Below, piece by piece: positions 33,678-41,878 of a stretch of 64,000 bases of DNA (positions are counted from its first letter, which is position 1; every line of letters begins with the position of its first letter). The position numbers and the translations under genes were made by a program. The notes beneath the pieces are model-generated. The model did not search any database and was not told the DNA's origin. It saw nothing but the letters and a program-made list of their open reading frames with translations. The stretch is from Streptomyces malaysiensis subsp. samsunensis (GTDB taxonomy: Bacteria > Actinomycetota > Actinomycetes > Streptomycetales > Streptomycetaceae). The stretch lies in assembly GCF_024519315.1 (NCBI RefSeq), contig NZ_JANIIC010000023.1, positions 1 through 64,000 on the forward strand, written 5' to 3'.

Positions 33678-34468
33678 GCCCGTCCCCGTCCCCTTCCCCC
33701 TCTTCCCCCTCGTCGTCCGGCCCGGCCATGGGCCCGTCCCCGTCCCCGCCTCCGTCTTCTTCCTCCTCCTCGTCCGGCCCGGACGCGGGCCCGTCGCCGT
33801 CCCCGTCGCCCGGCCCCGCTCCGAGCGTGGCCCCGTCCCCGCCCGCCATCCGGCTGCTGCTCTGCGACGACCACGCCGTGGTGCGGGCCGGACTGCGGGC
33901 GCTGCTGGCCAGCACCGAGGGCATCGAGGTGGTCGGCGAGGCGGGCAGCGGCGAGGAGGCCCTCGCCATGGCCACCCGGCTGCGGCCCGATGTGGTGCTG
34001 ATGGATCTCCAGCTCGGGGAGGGTATGGACGGGGTGACCGCCACCCGGCGGCTGGTCCGTGGCGATCCACCCGCGCCCCGCGTCCTGGTCCTCACCATGT
34101 TCGACACCGACGCCGACATCACCCGTGCCATCGAGGCGGGGGCCACCGGCTATCTGCTCAAGGCCGAGCGCCCGGAGGAGCTGTTCGCGGCGATCCGGAA
34201 CGCCGCCTCCGGCCGTACCGCGCTGTCGGCCCCGGTCGCCGACCGGGTGCTGGCCCGGATGCGCAGCCCGCGCCCCGGGCTGTCCGAGCGGGAGCGCGAC
34301 ATCCTCCGGCAGCTGGCCCGCGGCCTGGGCAACCGGGAGATCGCCCGGGCCCTGTTCATCAGCGAGGCCACGGTCAAGACCCATCTGGGACGGATCTACG
34401 GGAAATTGGGGGTCGAGACCCGGGCCGGGGCGGTGGCGGTGGCCACCGAGCGGCGGCTGCTGCCCTGA
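33674..34468 (+). CDS. LuxR/NarL-type response regulator with a Ser/Pro-rich N-terminal extension
   Basis: 264 residues. Residues 1-58 are almost purely Ser, Pro and Gly ('MSPSPSPSPSSPSSSGPAMG'). The receiver starts near residue 59 ('IRLLLCDDHAVVRAGLRALL'), with phosphoacceptor Asp111 in 'VVLMDLQLG' and Lys in 'GYLLKAERPEELFAAI'. The LuxR HTH is at the C-terminus ('LSERERDILRQLARGLGNRE', 'IARALFISEATVKTHLGRIY'). The ATGA overlap with the kinase stop supports translating the extension; a GTG near 33831 would remove it. It acts with the preceding kinase. A mechanosensitive channel gene converges 5 bp downstream. Confidence 0.92.
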   Translation: MSPSPSPSPSSPSSSGPAMGPSPSPPPSSSSSSSGPDAGPSPSPSPGPAPSVAPSPPAIRLLLCDDHAVVRAGLRALLASTEGIEVVGEAGSGEEALAMATRLRPDVVLMDLQLGEGMDGVTATRRLVRGDPPAPRVLVLTMFDTDADITRAIEAGATGYLLKAERPEELFAAIRNAASGRTALSAPVADRVLARMRSPRPGLSERERDILRQLARGLGNREIARALFISEATVKTHLGRIYGKLGVETRAGAVAVATERRLLP

Positions 34469-34473
34469 CGGCG

Positions 34474-35535
34474 TCAGATCGCCGGGCGGCCCGGCAGCGG
34501 AACGCGGTCCTGGTCGGGCAGGACGAGCGTACGCGTGGGCAGCGGGATCTCGATGCCCTCGGCGCGGAACCGGCGGTGCAGCTCCTTCATGAACTCATGC
34601 TTGATGAGGTACTGGTCGCTGAACTCCAGGGCCCGCAGAAACACCGAGAAGTCGATGCCGGACTCTCCGAAGGTGTGGAAGCGCACGCTGGCCTCGTGGT
34701 CGACGACGCCGCCCTCGACACCGGACATCACCTTCCCGGCGACCTCGACGGTCACCCGCTCGACATGGTCCAGATCGCTTCCGTAGCCGACCTTCGCCTG
34801 GACCATGACCGACATTTGCTGCTCGGGCTGGTGAAAGTTGGTCATGATGGTGTTGCCCAGCTTGGCGTTCGGGATGATGACGAGGTTGTCCGACAGCTGC
34901 CGCACCGCCGTGTTGCGCCAGTTGATGTCGACCACATACCCCTCCTCCCCGCTGCTGAGCCGGATGTAGTGGCCGGGCTGCACCGTCTTGGAGGCCAGGA
35001 TGTGCACCCCCGCGAAGAGGTTGGCCAAGGTGTCCTGGAGGGCCAGGGCGACCGCCAGACCTCCCACGCCCAGCGCGGTGAGCAGCGGGGCGATCGAGAC
35101 GCCCAGCGTCTCCAGCAGAATCAGCACACCCATCGCCAGTACGGCGATCCGCGTGATGTTGACGAAGATGGTGGCCGTGCCGGCCACTCCGGAGCGGGAC
35201 AGTGCCAGTGAGCGCACCAGATCGGCCACCACTCGCGCCGCCGTGGCGGTGGTGACCAGGATCAGAGCGGCCACCAGCGTCTGATCGACGTCATGGCCGA
35301 CCGTGGGGGTCAGCGGCAGCGCGGCGGCCGCGGCGGCCACACCGGCGGCCATCGACGCCCACGGCGCCAGAGTGCGCAAGGTGTCGACGATGATGTCGTC
35401 GCCGCTCCAGCGGGTGGCGCGGGCCCGCTCACCCAGCCAGCGCAGCGCCAGGCGCAACAACACACCACCGGCCGCGCCGCATACCAGGGCCGCCCCGACG
35501 ACGATGACATCGTGCAAGGTGAGAGCCCGGTTCAT
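34474..35535 (-). CDS. MscS-family mechanosensitive ion channel
   Basis: 353 residues. Four to five N-terminal membrane segments end in the pore-lining region 'LLTALGVGGLAVALALQDTL', 'ANLFAGVHILASKTVQPGHY' (the MscS TM3 signature, Gly/Ala-rich), then the beta domain 'EEGYVVDINWRNTAVRQLSD', 'NLVIIPNAKLGNTIMTNFHQ', and the cytoplasmic cage ('FSVFLRALEFSDQYLIKHEF', 'MKELHRRFRAEGIEIPLPTR'). It relieves turgor on osmotic down-shock. Monocistronic, converging on the two-component operon. Confidence 0.95.
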   Translation of the reverse strand: MNRALTLHDVIVVGAALVCGAAGGVLLRLALRWLGERARATRWSGDDIIVDTLRTLAPWASMAAGVAAAAAALPLTPTVGHDVDQTLVAALILVTTATAARVVADLVRSLALSRSGVAGTATIFVNITRIAVLAMGVLILLETLGVSIAPLLTALGVGGLAVALALQDTLANLFAGVHILASKTVQPGHYIRLSSGEEGYVVDINWRNTAVRQLSDNLVIIPNAKLGNTIMTNFHQPEQQMSVMVQAKVGYGSDLDHVERVTVEVAGKVMSGVEGGVVDHEASVRFHTFGESGIDFSVFLRALEFSDQYLIKHEFMKELHRRFRAEGIEIPLPTRTLVLPDQDRVPLPGRPAI

Positions 35536-35826
35536 CGACCACTCTCCCCGGTGCCGGACAGCGCGTCAGGAGTGGCCGTACGGCATGCCGTCGTCGGTGC
35601 GGCCTCGGGTCTGGGGGTCTGTGGGATCACCATGTCACCTGCTTGTACCTGGGGTGTACGGGCTGTGCCGGCGTACATGTGTACGGCTCCGGCGTGAGGT
35701 GCCATCCTGCCGCATGGGATGAGGGCCGAATGACGGGATGCCCCGCTACCGCACGTAACCCGCCAGGTGGCGGGCGGCGCGTCACCGCGTTTGACGGACA
35801 TGTGATGTGTGGTGGAATCAGATCGC
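35536..35826. promoter_or_regulatory. Divergent promoter region of MscS and MFS genes with TGTAC repeats
   Basis: About 290 bp without a gene. It contains clustered TGTAC/GTACA elements between 35644 and 35684, including the near-palindrome GTACA-TG-TGTAC at 35673-35684. They may be regulator-binding sites; nothing else is recognised here. Confidence 0.35.
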
Positions 35827-37026
35827 ATGGAAAGCCGTCGAAACGACGTGGGCAGAGCGTGGCCGTATCTCGCGGCCGCCTACGCCTTCGTGGTCACGAT
35901 GTGCGGTACGACGCTGCCCACGCCGCTCTACTCGCTCTATCAGCGGGAGTTCGGCTTCTCCTCGTTCATGGTCACGGTGATCTTCGCCGTGTACGCGGCG
36001 GGGGTCATCGTCGCGTTGCTGCTGCTCGGAAGCGTGTCCGACTTCATCGGGCGACGGCCCGTCATGTTGGCCGCGCTGGTGCTGTCGGCCCTGAGCGCGG
36101 TGTGTTTCCTGCTCGCCCGGGGACTGCCGGAGCTGTTCGCGGGCCGCACCCTGTCGGGGCTGTCCGCCGGTCTGGCCACCGGCACCGCCACCGTGACGGT
36201 GATCGAGCTGGCGCCCCCGAGCCGGCGCCGTGCCGCCACCCTCCTCGCCACCGGGGCCAACCTGGGCGGTCTCGGCGTCGGCCCGTTGCTGGCGGGTGTG
36301 CTGGCCCAGTACGCCCCGGCGCCGCTGAAGCTGGTGTTCGTGGTGGACCTGGTGCTGGTGGCGGTGGCCGCCGCCATGGTGCTCGCCCTCCCGGAGACCG
36401 TACGGACGCGGAGCCGTGCGCCGCTGAGGCCGCAGCGGCTGCGGGTGCCCAAGGAGATGCGCTCGACGTTCGCGGCCGCGGCCATGGCGGGGTTCGCGGG
36501 CTTCGCCACACTGGGCCTGTTCACCTCGGTGTCGCCCACGTTCCTGAGCGAGGTGGAGGGGGAGAGCAATCTCGCGGTCGCCGGTGCCGTGGCGTTCTCC
36601 GTGTTCGCCGCCTCGATCGCAGGGCAGGTGCTGGGGCGGCGGCTCGGCCCGGGGTGGTCGCTGCCCGGAGGGTGCGCGGTGCTGGTGGCCGGTATGGCGG
36701 CCATCGCGATCTCGCTGGCCATCGCGTCGCTCGCGCTGCTGGTGCTGGGCGCCGTGGTGGCGGGGACGGGCCAGGGGCTGTCGTTCCACGCGGCCGTACG
36801 GGTGGTGACGGAGCGCAGCCCGGCCGACCGCCGCGCCGAGGTCACCTCCGCCCTCTTCGTGCTGATGTACCTGGCGATCTCGATTCCGGTCATCGGTGTC
36901 GGCGCGCTGACGGTGTCGGTCGGGCTGCGGACCGCCGGGCTCGTCTTCACGGGCTGTGTGGCCCTGCTGGCCGTGGCCACCCTGCTGCGGGTGCGGGCGC
37001 TCTCGGCGGAGACGGCCGACCGCTGA
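35827..37026 (+). CDS. MFS transporter
   Basis: 399 residues from ATG 35827; a GTG at 35809 would add six residues. Twelve membrane segments are visible. MFS landmarks: 'TTLPTPLYSLYQREFGFSSF' (first helix/loop), 'GSVSDFIGRRPVMLAALVLS' (motif A, GxxSDxxGRR), 'TVIELAPPSRRRAATLLATG' and 'GVGPLLAGVLAQYAPAP' (motif C-like, Gly/Pro-rich). This looks like a proton-driven drug/metabolite exporter (DHA1-like). No regulator is adjacent; its promoter shares the TGTAC-rich region with the divergent MscS gene. Confidence 0.92.
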   Translation: MESRRNDVGRAWPYLAAAYAFVVTMCGTTLPTPLYSLYQREFGFSSFMVTVIFAVYAAGVIVALLLLGSVSDFIGRRPVMLAALVLSALSAVCFLLARGLPELFAGRTLSGLSAGLATGTATVTVIELAPPSRRRAATLLATGANLGGLGVGPLLAGVLAQYAPAPLKLVFVVDLVLVAVAAAMVLALPETVRTRSRAPLRPQRLRVPKEMRSTFAAAAMAGFAGFATLGLFTSVSPTFLSEVEGESNLAVAGAVAFSVFAASIAGQVLGRRLGPGWSLPGGCAVLVAGMAAIAISLAIASLALLVLGAVVAGTGQGLSFHAAVRVVTERSPADRRAEVTSALFVLMYLAISIPVIGVGALTVSVGLRTAGLVFTGCVALLAVATLLRVRALSAETADR

Positions 37027-37038
37027 GGGCCCGCCGAC

Positions 37039-37072
37039 CCGTCGATCCGCCCCCGGAGGAGCGGATCGACGG
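37039..37072. terminator. Bidirectional hairpin between the MFS and EEP genes
   Basis: A perfect 12-bp stem, CCGTCGATCCGC and GCGGATCGACGG, with a 10-nt loop, in the 68-bp gap between two convergent genes. Confidence 0.75.
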
Positions 37073-37094
37073 CGTCCGGCGTGGCCGCCCGGCG

Positions 37095-38006
37095 TCACAG
37101 CTCCAGGACGGTCCGCACCGGCAGATGGTCGCTGGGGTACTGGGTGTCCTGGGAGAAGGTGTCGATGGCGGCGTGGCGGGTGCGCACCCCCGGCGAGGTC
37201 AGGATCCAGTCGATCCGGTCGCCGTCGGGGGTCAGCGGGCCGAAGCCGTGGAACGTCCCGTACAGCGGGCCGCGCCGCTCGGCGGTGTCCCAGGTGTCCA
37301 CCAGCGTCCCGCCGTTCAGCATGGCGTCGTACACCGGGTTGCCATGGGCCGCCACATTGAAGTCGCCGGTCACGATGCGGGGAAGCGCGGAGTCCAGACC
37401 GTCGAGCCGCTCGGTGATCAGAGCGGCGGCGTGCTCACGGGCGTTCTGGCTGCGGTGGTCCAGATGGGTGTTGAGGGCGTAGAACTCCTTGCCGGTGTGC
37501 CGGTCGTGGAAGCGCACCCAGGTGACCATGCGGACCACGGCCCCGCCCCAGGTGTTGGAACCGATCACATTCGGGGTGTCGGACAGCCAGAAGTGGTCGT
37601 ACTCCAGGGGTTCCAGCCGCCCGGTGTCGTAGAAGACGGCCATGAACTCGTCGCGGCTGCCGCCCATCCGCCCGACGCCGATCCAGGAGTAGCGCTGCCC
37701 GAGGTCCTGGGCGATATCACGCAGCTGACCGTACAGCCCCTCCTGAGTGCCCAGCAGATGGGGCCGGGCCCGGCGCAGCAGCTCCCGCATGACCGGGCGG
37801 CGCCGGCCCCAGGAGTTGGGCTCGCTGTCACTGGCGTAGCGCAGATTGAAGGTCATGGCGGCCAGCCGTGGACCGTCGGCGGGGGCGACCGGGGCGGCGG
37901 GGACCGCCGTGGCCACGTACTGCGGCTGGGCGGCGAGCGGAAGCGCGACGGCCGCCGCGGCCGCGACGCGCATACCGCGACGGCGGCTGAACACAGGTGC
38001 GGGCAT
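37095..38006 (-). CDS. Secreted endonuclease/exonuclease/phosphatase-family protein
   Basis: 303 residues from the ATG at 38006, preceded by TTGGAGGAGCC. The N-terminus is a signal peptide ('SRRRGMRVAAAAAVALPLAA'). The EEP/DNase I-like fold is clear: 'LAAMTFNLRYASDSEP', 'HLLGTQEGLYGQLRDIA' (metal Glu), 'FYALNTHLDHRSQ' (catalytic His), 'PRIVTGDFNVAAHGNPVYD' (GDFN), 'DRIDWILTSPG' and 'YPSDHLPVRTVLEL' (SDH). Secreted members cleave nucleic acids, phospholipids or phosphoinositides; this one resembles the secreted 'endonuclease/exonuclease/phosphatase' proteins common in Streptomyces, substrate unknown. Confidence 0.92.
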   Translation of the reverse strand: MPAPVFSRRRGMRVAAAAAVALPLAAQPQYVATAVPAAPVAPADGPRLAAMTFNLRYASDSEPNSWGRRRPVMRELLRRARPHLLGTQEGLYGQLRDIAQDLGQRYSWIGVGRMGGSRDEFMAVFYDTGRLEPLEYDHFWLSDTPNVIGSNTWGGAVVRMVTWVRFHDRHTGKEFYALNTHLDHRSQNAREHAAALITERLDGLDSALPRIVTGDFNVAAHGNPVYDAMLNGGTLVDTWDTAERRGPLYGTFHGFGPLTPDGDRIDWILTSPGVRTRHAAIDTFSQDTQYPSDHLPVRTVLEL

Positions 38007-38265
38007 GGCTCCTCCAAGGTCTTGAAGGTGCGGTGTCGGCCCAAGTGTCGGACCCCGCGGTGTGGGGGGCGTGTCCTGCGGTGGCCGTCCGGTGGAACGT
38101 ACGGTCACACCGAGCCGACCTCAAGAGCGCGGGCGAGCTTCGGCTGTGACGAGAAGTCCCACCAGTGACGGGAGACCTCACCAGCGACGGGGGTGGCCGG
38201 GGGTGCGCGGCGGTGGCGGTGGGTAGACAGGGTCGGTAGTCGTCGAGACGGAAGGGGCACCTGGG

Positions 38266-39273
38266 GTGAGCGTACGGCCGCTGACCTTCGTCGTGGGGAC
38301 CGGACGATGCGGTTCCACCGCACTGTCGCGCGTCCTGCGGCTGCATCCGGATCTGCTCAGCGTGAGCGAGCTGATCGCCTCGCTGGAGCCGGACGCGCTG
38401 CCCGAGGCGCCGCTGACCGGGGCGGAGTTCTGGCGGATCCTCGCCACTCCGCGCTCGTTCGCCAACCGGGTCATCCGCGATGGCATCCCGCTGCCGGAGT
38501 ACCGGTATCCGCATGTCGAGGGGCGGTTCTCGGTGGCCGGCGGTGGCATTCCGGCCCTGTGCATGATGACGCTGCCGCATCTCACCGACGACCCCGACGC
38601 GCTGTTCGACGTGCTGGAACCGGAGCTGACCCGGCGGCCCGCCGCCCCGGTGGCCGATCACTACCGGGCCCTGTTCGGCCTGCTGGGCGAGCGGTTCGGC
38701 CGACGTGCCGTGGTGGAGCGGTCGGGCTACTCGCTGCGGTCGGTGCCCCGGCTGCGGGAGGTCTTTCCCGAGGCCCGGTTCGTCCACCTCCACCGGGACG
38801 GCGCCGACTGCGCGCTCTCCATGAGCCGCCACCCCGGTTTCCGGCTGATCCAGCTGATGACGGAGCGCGCCGAGACCACCGAGGACCTTCCGGCCGGTCT
38901 CGACGCGCTGCTCAGCGACGACGACGCCGATTTGCGCCCGCTGTACCAACGGTCGGTACCGATCGCCGAGTTCGGCCGTCTGTGGTCGGCCACGATCGTC
39001 GAGGGACTGGAGCGTCTGTCCCGGCTCCCCGCCGACATCCGGATGTCCCTGTCGTACGAGGGCCTCCTCGACGCGCCCGAGCGCGAGCTCACCCGGCTGG
39101 CCCACCATGTCGGGGTGGAACCCCTCCCGGAGTGGCTGGCGGCCGGACGGGCCCTGCTCGACGGCGACCGCCGGGGCACGGCCGCCGCGACCCTGCCGCC
39201 CGACGAACTGGCCGCCCTCCGCGAAAGCTGCGCCCCTGGTGCCCAGGCACTGAGCGTGGTCCACGGCGGATGA
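38266..39273 (+). CDS. PAPS-dependent sulfotransferase-like protein
   Basis: 335 residues from a GTG at 38266 (GAAGGGGCACC upstream). The 5'-phosphosulfate loop is 'TFVVGTGRCGSTALSRVLRL' near the N-terminus, and the 3'-phosphate motif is 'ARFVHLHRDGADCALSMSRH' near residue 190. The middle and C-terminus ('ERFGRRAVVERSGYSLRS', 'IRMSLSYEGLLDAPERELTR') fit the sulfotransferase family 3 type. It would transfer sulfate from PAPS to a small molecule or glycolipid. No sulfate-activation genes are adjacent. It stands alone upstream of the 32-bp repeat array and could decorate a metabolite made nearby, but nothing shows this. Confidence 0.85.
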   Translation: MSVRPLTFVVGTGRCGSTALSRVLRLHPDLLSVSELIASLEPDALPEAPLTGAEFWRILATPRSFANRVIRDGIPLPEYRYPHVEGRFSVAGGGIPALCMMTLPHLTDDPDALFDVLEPELTRRPAAPVADHYRALFGLLGERFGRRAVVERSGYSLRSVPRLREVFPEARFVHLHRDGADCALSMSRHPGFRLIQLMTERAETTEDLPAGLDALLSDDDADLRPLYQRSVPIAEFGRLWSATIVEGLERLSRLPADIRMSLSYEGLLDAPERELTRLAHHVGVEPLPEWLAAGRALLDGDRRGTAAATLPPDELAALRESCAPGAQALSVVHGG

Positions 39274-39283
39274 GACGTGCCCC

Positions 39284-39602
39284 GGGCCCGGGGCACGGCG
39301 GACAGAGCGGGTCTTGAGCCGGGTGCACGGCGGACAGAGCGGGTCTTGGGCCGGGCGCACGTCGGACAGAGCGGGTCTTGAGCCGGGTGCACGGCGGAGG
39401 GGGCGGGCCTTGAGCCGAGCGCACGGCGGACAGGGCGGGCCTTGAGCCGGGTGCACGGCGGACAGAGCGGGTCTTGGGCCGGGCGCACGTCGGACAGAAC
39501 GGGCCCTGAGCCGAGCGCACGGCCGATGAGCCCGGCCCAGACGCCCGGCGCACGCCGGAGACCGTCTTCGGGCCCCGTGCGTGGCGGCTGAGCCCGGCCC
39601 GG
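39284..39602. repeat. 32-bp tandem repeat array, about 8-10 copies
   Basis: Consecutive units beginning 'gccggg(t/c)gcacg(g/t)cggacag' start at 39318, 39350, 39382, 39414, 39446, 39478 and 39510 (exact 32-bp period). A related copy precedes them (39284-39317) and two or three decayed ones follow to about 39602. The period is not a multiple of three, units differ at a few positions, and there are no unique spacers, so it is neither coding nor CRISPR. It fills the gap between the sulfotransferase and the convergent LysR gene. Confidence 0.85.
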
Positions 39603-39638
39603 GACCGATGAGGTAGCCCGGCGTCGGGCCGTCGCCGC

Positions 39639-40562
39639 TCAGGCGGCATCCCGCGACTGCTCGACGGCCACCGCCCGCAGCGCCTCCAGCAGGGCGGCCA
39701 CCGCGGGCACCCTGGCCGCCTCCGGCCGCAGCAGCGCGCAGACGTGGCGCGGGGGCCAGTCGTCCAGCGGACGCGGCTCGACCCGAGGATCGCACCGGGG
39801 GAGCAGACCCAGGCCGTCCATCAGGGCGATGCCCACCCCATCGCCCACCAGGCCCAGCGTCGTCGCCTGGTCGTCGGTCGTGGTCACCACCCGGGGCTCG
39901 AACCCCGCCTCCGCGCAGCGCCGCAGCAGCCGCTCGCGGTCCCGCTCCAGGATCCACCGCTCCCGCGACAGATCGGCGAGGCGGACGCTGCGCCGCCCCG
40001 CGAGCGCATGGCCGCGCGGCAGCAGCACATGGCGGCGGTCGACCAGCAGCGGGACCCGGCGCAGCGGGGTGTTCGCGGGCCTCGTCGCGTCTCCCGCCGC
40101 CTCTCCCGGTTCGTCGTCGGCGACGATCGCCAGATCGGTCTCGCCCGAGTCCAGCAGCCGGTAGGCGTCCTGGGAGGCGGTCTGGCCCAGCTCCACCTCC
40201 ACTTCGATACGGGAGGCGCCCAGCCTGGCCAGCGCGGCGGGCAGCACGGCGACACTGACGCTCTGCACGGAGGACATCCGCACCCGGCCCCGGGTGCGCG
40301 CGGCGAGCGCCTCGAACTCGTTCTCCACGTCCCGCAGCCCGGCCAGTACCCCCTGGGCGCGCTCGGCGAGTCTGTGGCCCGCCGGCGTCAGCCGCACCCC
40401 CCGTCCCGCCCTGACCGTGAGCGCCACGCCCACAGCACGTTCCAGCGCGCGCATGTGATAGCTGATGGCCGGTTGGGTGTACCCGAGACTGTCCGCCGCG
40501 GCGCTGTAGGAGCCGGCGCGACAGACTTCTGTGAGCACGGTGAGCTGGCGAAGATCGATCAC
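39639..40562 (-). CDS. LysR-family regulator, probably of the adjacent terpenoid operon
   Basis: The GTG at 40562 gives 307 residues beginning 'VIDLRQLTVLTEVCRAGSYS', a normal LysR opening; the frame reaches a TTG at 40589, but that would overlap the candidate operator. The HTH ('AAADSLGYTQPAISYHMRAL') is followed by the LysR effector domain ('RVRMSSVQSVSVAVLPAALA', 'LAIVADDEPGEAAGD', 'VVTTTDDQATTLGLVGDGVG'). It diverges from the six-gene operon starting near 40820 and is the only regulator nearby. An ideal T-N11-A palindrome lies 9 bp upstream of its start. Inducer unknown. Confidence 0.9.
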   Translation of the reverse strand: MIDLRQLTVLTEVCRAGSYSAAADSLGYTQPAISYHMRALERAVGVALTVRAGRGVRLTPAGHRLAERAQGVLAGLRDVENEFEALAARTRGRVRMSSVQSVSVAVLPAALARLGASRIEVEVELGQTASQDAYRLLDSGETDLAIVADDEPGEAAGDATRPANTPLRRVPLLVDRRHVLLPRGHALAGRRSVRLADLSRERWILERDRERLLRRCAEAGFEPRVVTTTDDQATTLGLVGDGVGIALMDGLGLLPRCDPRVEPRPLDDWPPRHVCALLRPEAARVPAVAALLEALRAVAVEQSRDAA

Positions 40563-40570
40563 TACAGGAA

Positions 40571-40587
40571 GATAAAAATCGTTTATC
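40571..40587. promoter_or_regulatory. LysR-type T-N11-A operator candidate
   Basis: GATAAA-AATCG-TTTATC is an exact inverted repeat (6-bp arms, 5-bp spacer) that satisfies the T-N11-A rule (T40573, A40585). A second weaker repeat, CAATT (40587-40591) with AATTG (40605-40609), follows it. The whole stretch is strikingly AT-rich for this genome. It lies beside the LysR start, on the side of the divergent operon. Confidence 0.6.
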
Positions 40588-40819
40588 AATTCCCGGAAGA
40601 CTTTAATTGGACGAGTGATCGGGAGACCGTCAAAATCATGGTGACGGATTTCGCCCGAACTCGCTCATCGAACTGACCGATCGGACACGGTCCCACCCGC
40701 ACTGGCTGACCGTACGGTCACAGCCCGCCCACAACGGTTTCCTCCCCGACGATCCGGCCGGACCGGCATGGGGAACCGGGCGCGGTGACATTCCTTCCTC
40801 CGCCCGACCCCCCGCTGGA

Positions 40820-41878
40820 ATGGATGGATGGTGCCCGATGCATGATGGCTGGAATCGCATGACTCCGGTGGTGGCGGAGAACAATCCCTTCCACCAGATG
40901 TCGCTCAACGAAACCGTTCACCCCCCGCTCCCCGAAGTGGTGGACGCCGTCCTGCGCACCGCGCGGAACGCCCACCGTACCCTCGATGCCCTCGGCACCG
41001 GGCTGTGTCAGGCCCTCGCCGCGCATCTGGGAGTGGGCCCGGAGCACATACTCGCCGGACCGGGCTCCGGCGCGCTGCTCCAGCAGCTGTTCTCCACCCT
41101 CACCGGACCCGACACCGACACGGTGCACGCCTGGCCCTCATGGGAGGCGTACCCCATGATGGCGGCCAACGCCGGATCCACCACCGTGCGGGTGCCGCTC
41201 TCCGGATACGACCACGATCTGAAGGCGATGGCCGACGCCGTCACCGACCGCACCCGCATGGTCCTGCTGTGCACCCCCAACAACCCCACCGGCACCGCGC
41301 TGGACCAGGAGCGGATCCTGCGCTTGCTGGACCGGCTGCCCGCCCATGTCACCGTCGTCATCGACGAGGCGTACCGGGACTTCGCCGACCCCGGCGCCAT
41401 CGCCGACGGCATCGCACTGCACCGCGCCGATGAACGGGTCTGTGTGGTGCGGACGTTCTCCAAGTCCTACGGACTGCTCAGCCTGCGGGTCGGCTATCTC
41501 GTGGCCCATGAGCCCGTGCTCGCCCCGCTCCGCTCGGTCCTGCCCTTCCACCGGGTGAGCGCCGTGGCGCAGGAGGCCGCCATCGCCGCGCTCGGCGCCC
41601 ATGAGCGGGTGCTCCGGCAGTGCGCCCGGACCGTCGAGGAGCGCGAGCGGCTCCACCGGACCCTGCTCGACCAGGGCTGGGAGGTGCCCGCGAGCCAGGG
41701 CAACTTCCTCTGGCTGCCCATGACCTCCGGCGTGGAGCGCTTCACCCAGTTCTGCGCGGACCACGGCGTGGTGGTGTGCGGCAAACCGGGCGAAGGCATC
41801 CGCGTCACCGCCGCCGAGCCCGCCGCCAACCAGGCGTTCGCCCAACTCGCCGGAAAGTACCGGGAGGCGACCGTATGA
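40820..41878 (+). CDS. Class I/II aminotransferase, HisC-like
   Basis: PLP-dependent fold-type I enzyme, 352 residues from ATG 40820; ATGs at 40838 and 40859 are possible because no ribosome site stands out. Motifs: 'SLNETVHPPLPEVVDAVLRT', 'ILAGPGSGALLQQLF', 'LLCTPNNPTGTALDQ' (cofactor Asn), 'VTVVIDEAYRDFAD' (Asp), 'VVRTFSKSYGLLSLRVGYLV' (PLP lysine) and 'GKPGEGIRVTAAEP' (carboxylate Arg). It resembles histidinol-phosphate/aromatic aminotransferases. As first gene of the terpenoid operon it may make or consume an amino-acid or keto-acid building block rather than serve histidine synthesis. It overlaps the next gene by 4 bp. Confidence 0.92.
   Translation: MDGWCPMHDGWNRMTPVVAENNPFHQMSLNETVHPPLPEVVDAVLRTARNAHRTLDALGTGLCQALAAHLGVGPEHILAGPGSGALLQQLFSTLTGPDTDTVHAWPSWEAYPMMAANAGSTTVRVPLSGYDHDLKAMADAVTDRTRMVLLCTPNNPTGTALDQERILRLLDRLPAHVTVVIDEAYRDFADPGAIADGIALHRADERVCVVRTFSKSYGLLSLRVGYLVAHEPVLAPLRSVLPFHRVSAVAQEAAIAALGAHERVLRQCARTVEERERLHRTLLDQGWEVPASQGNFLWLPMTSGVERFTQFCADHGVVVCGKPGEGIRVTAAEPAANQAFAQLAGKYREATV

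Noticed and set aside
35643..38168. 841-codon plus-strand frame spanning several genes
   Set aside because: It runs through the MFS gene in the wrong frame and antisense to the EEP gene; no conserved motifs.
39284..39602. CRISPR array
   Set aside because: The repeats are directly adjacent without unique spacers, and no cas genes are present.
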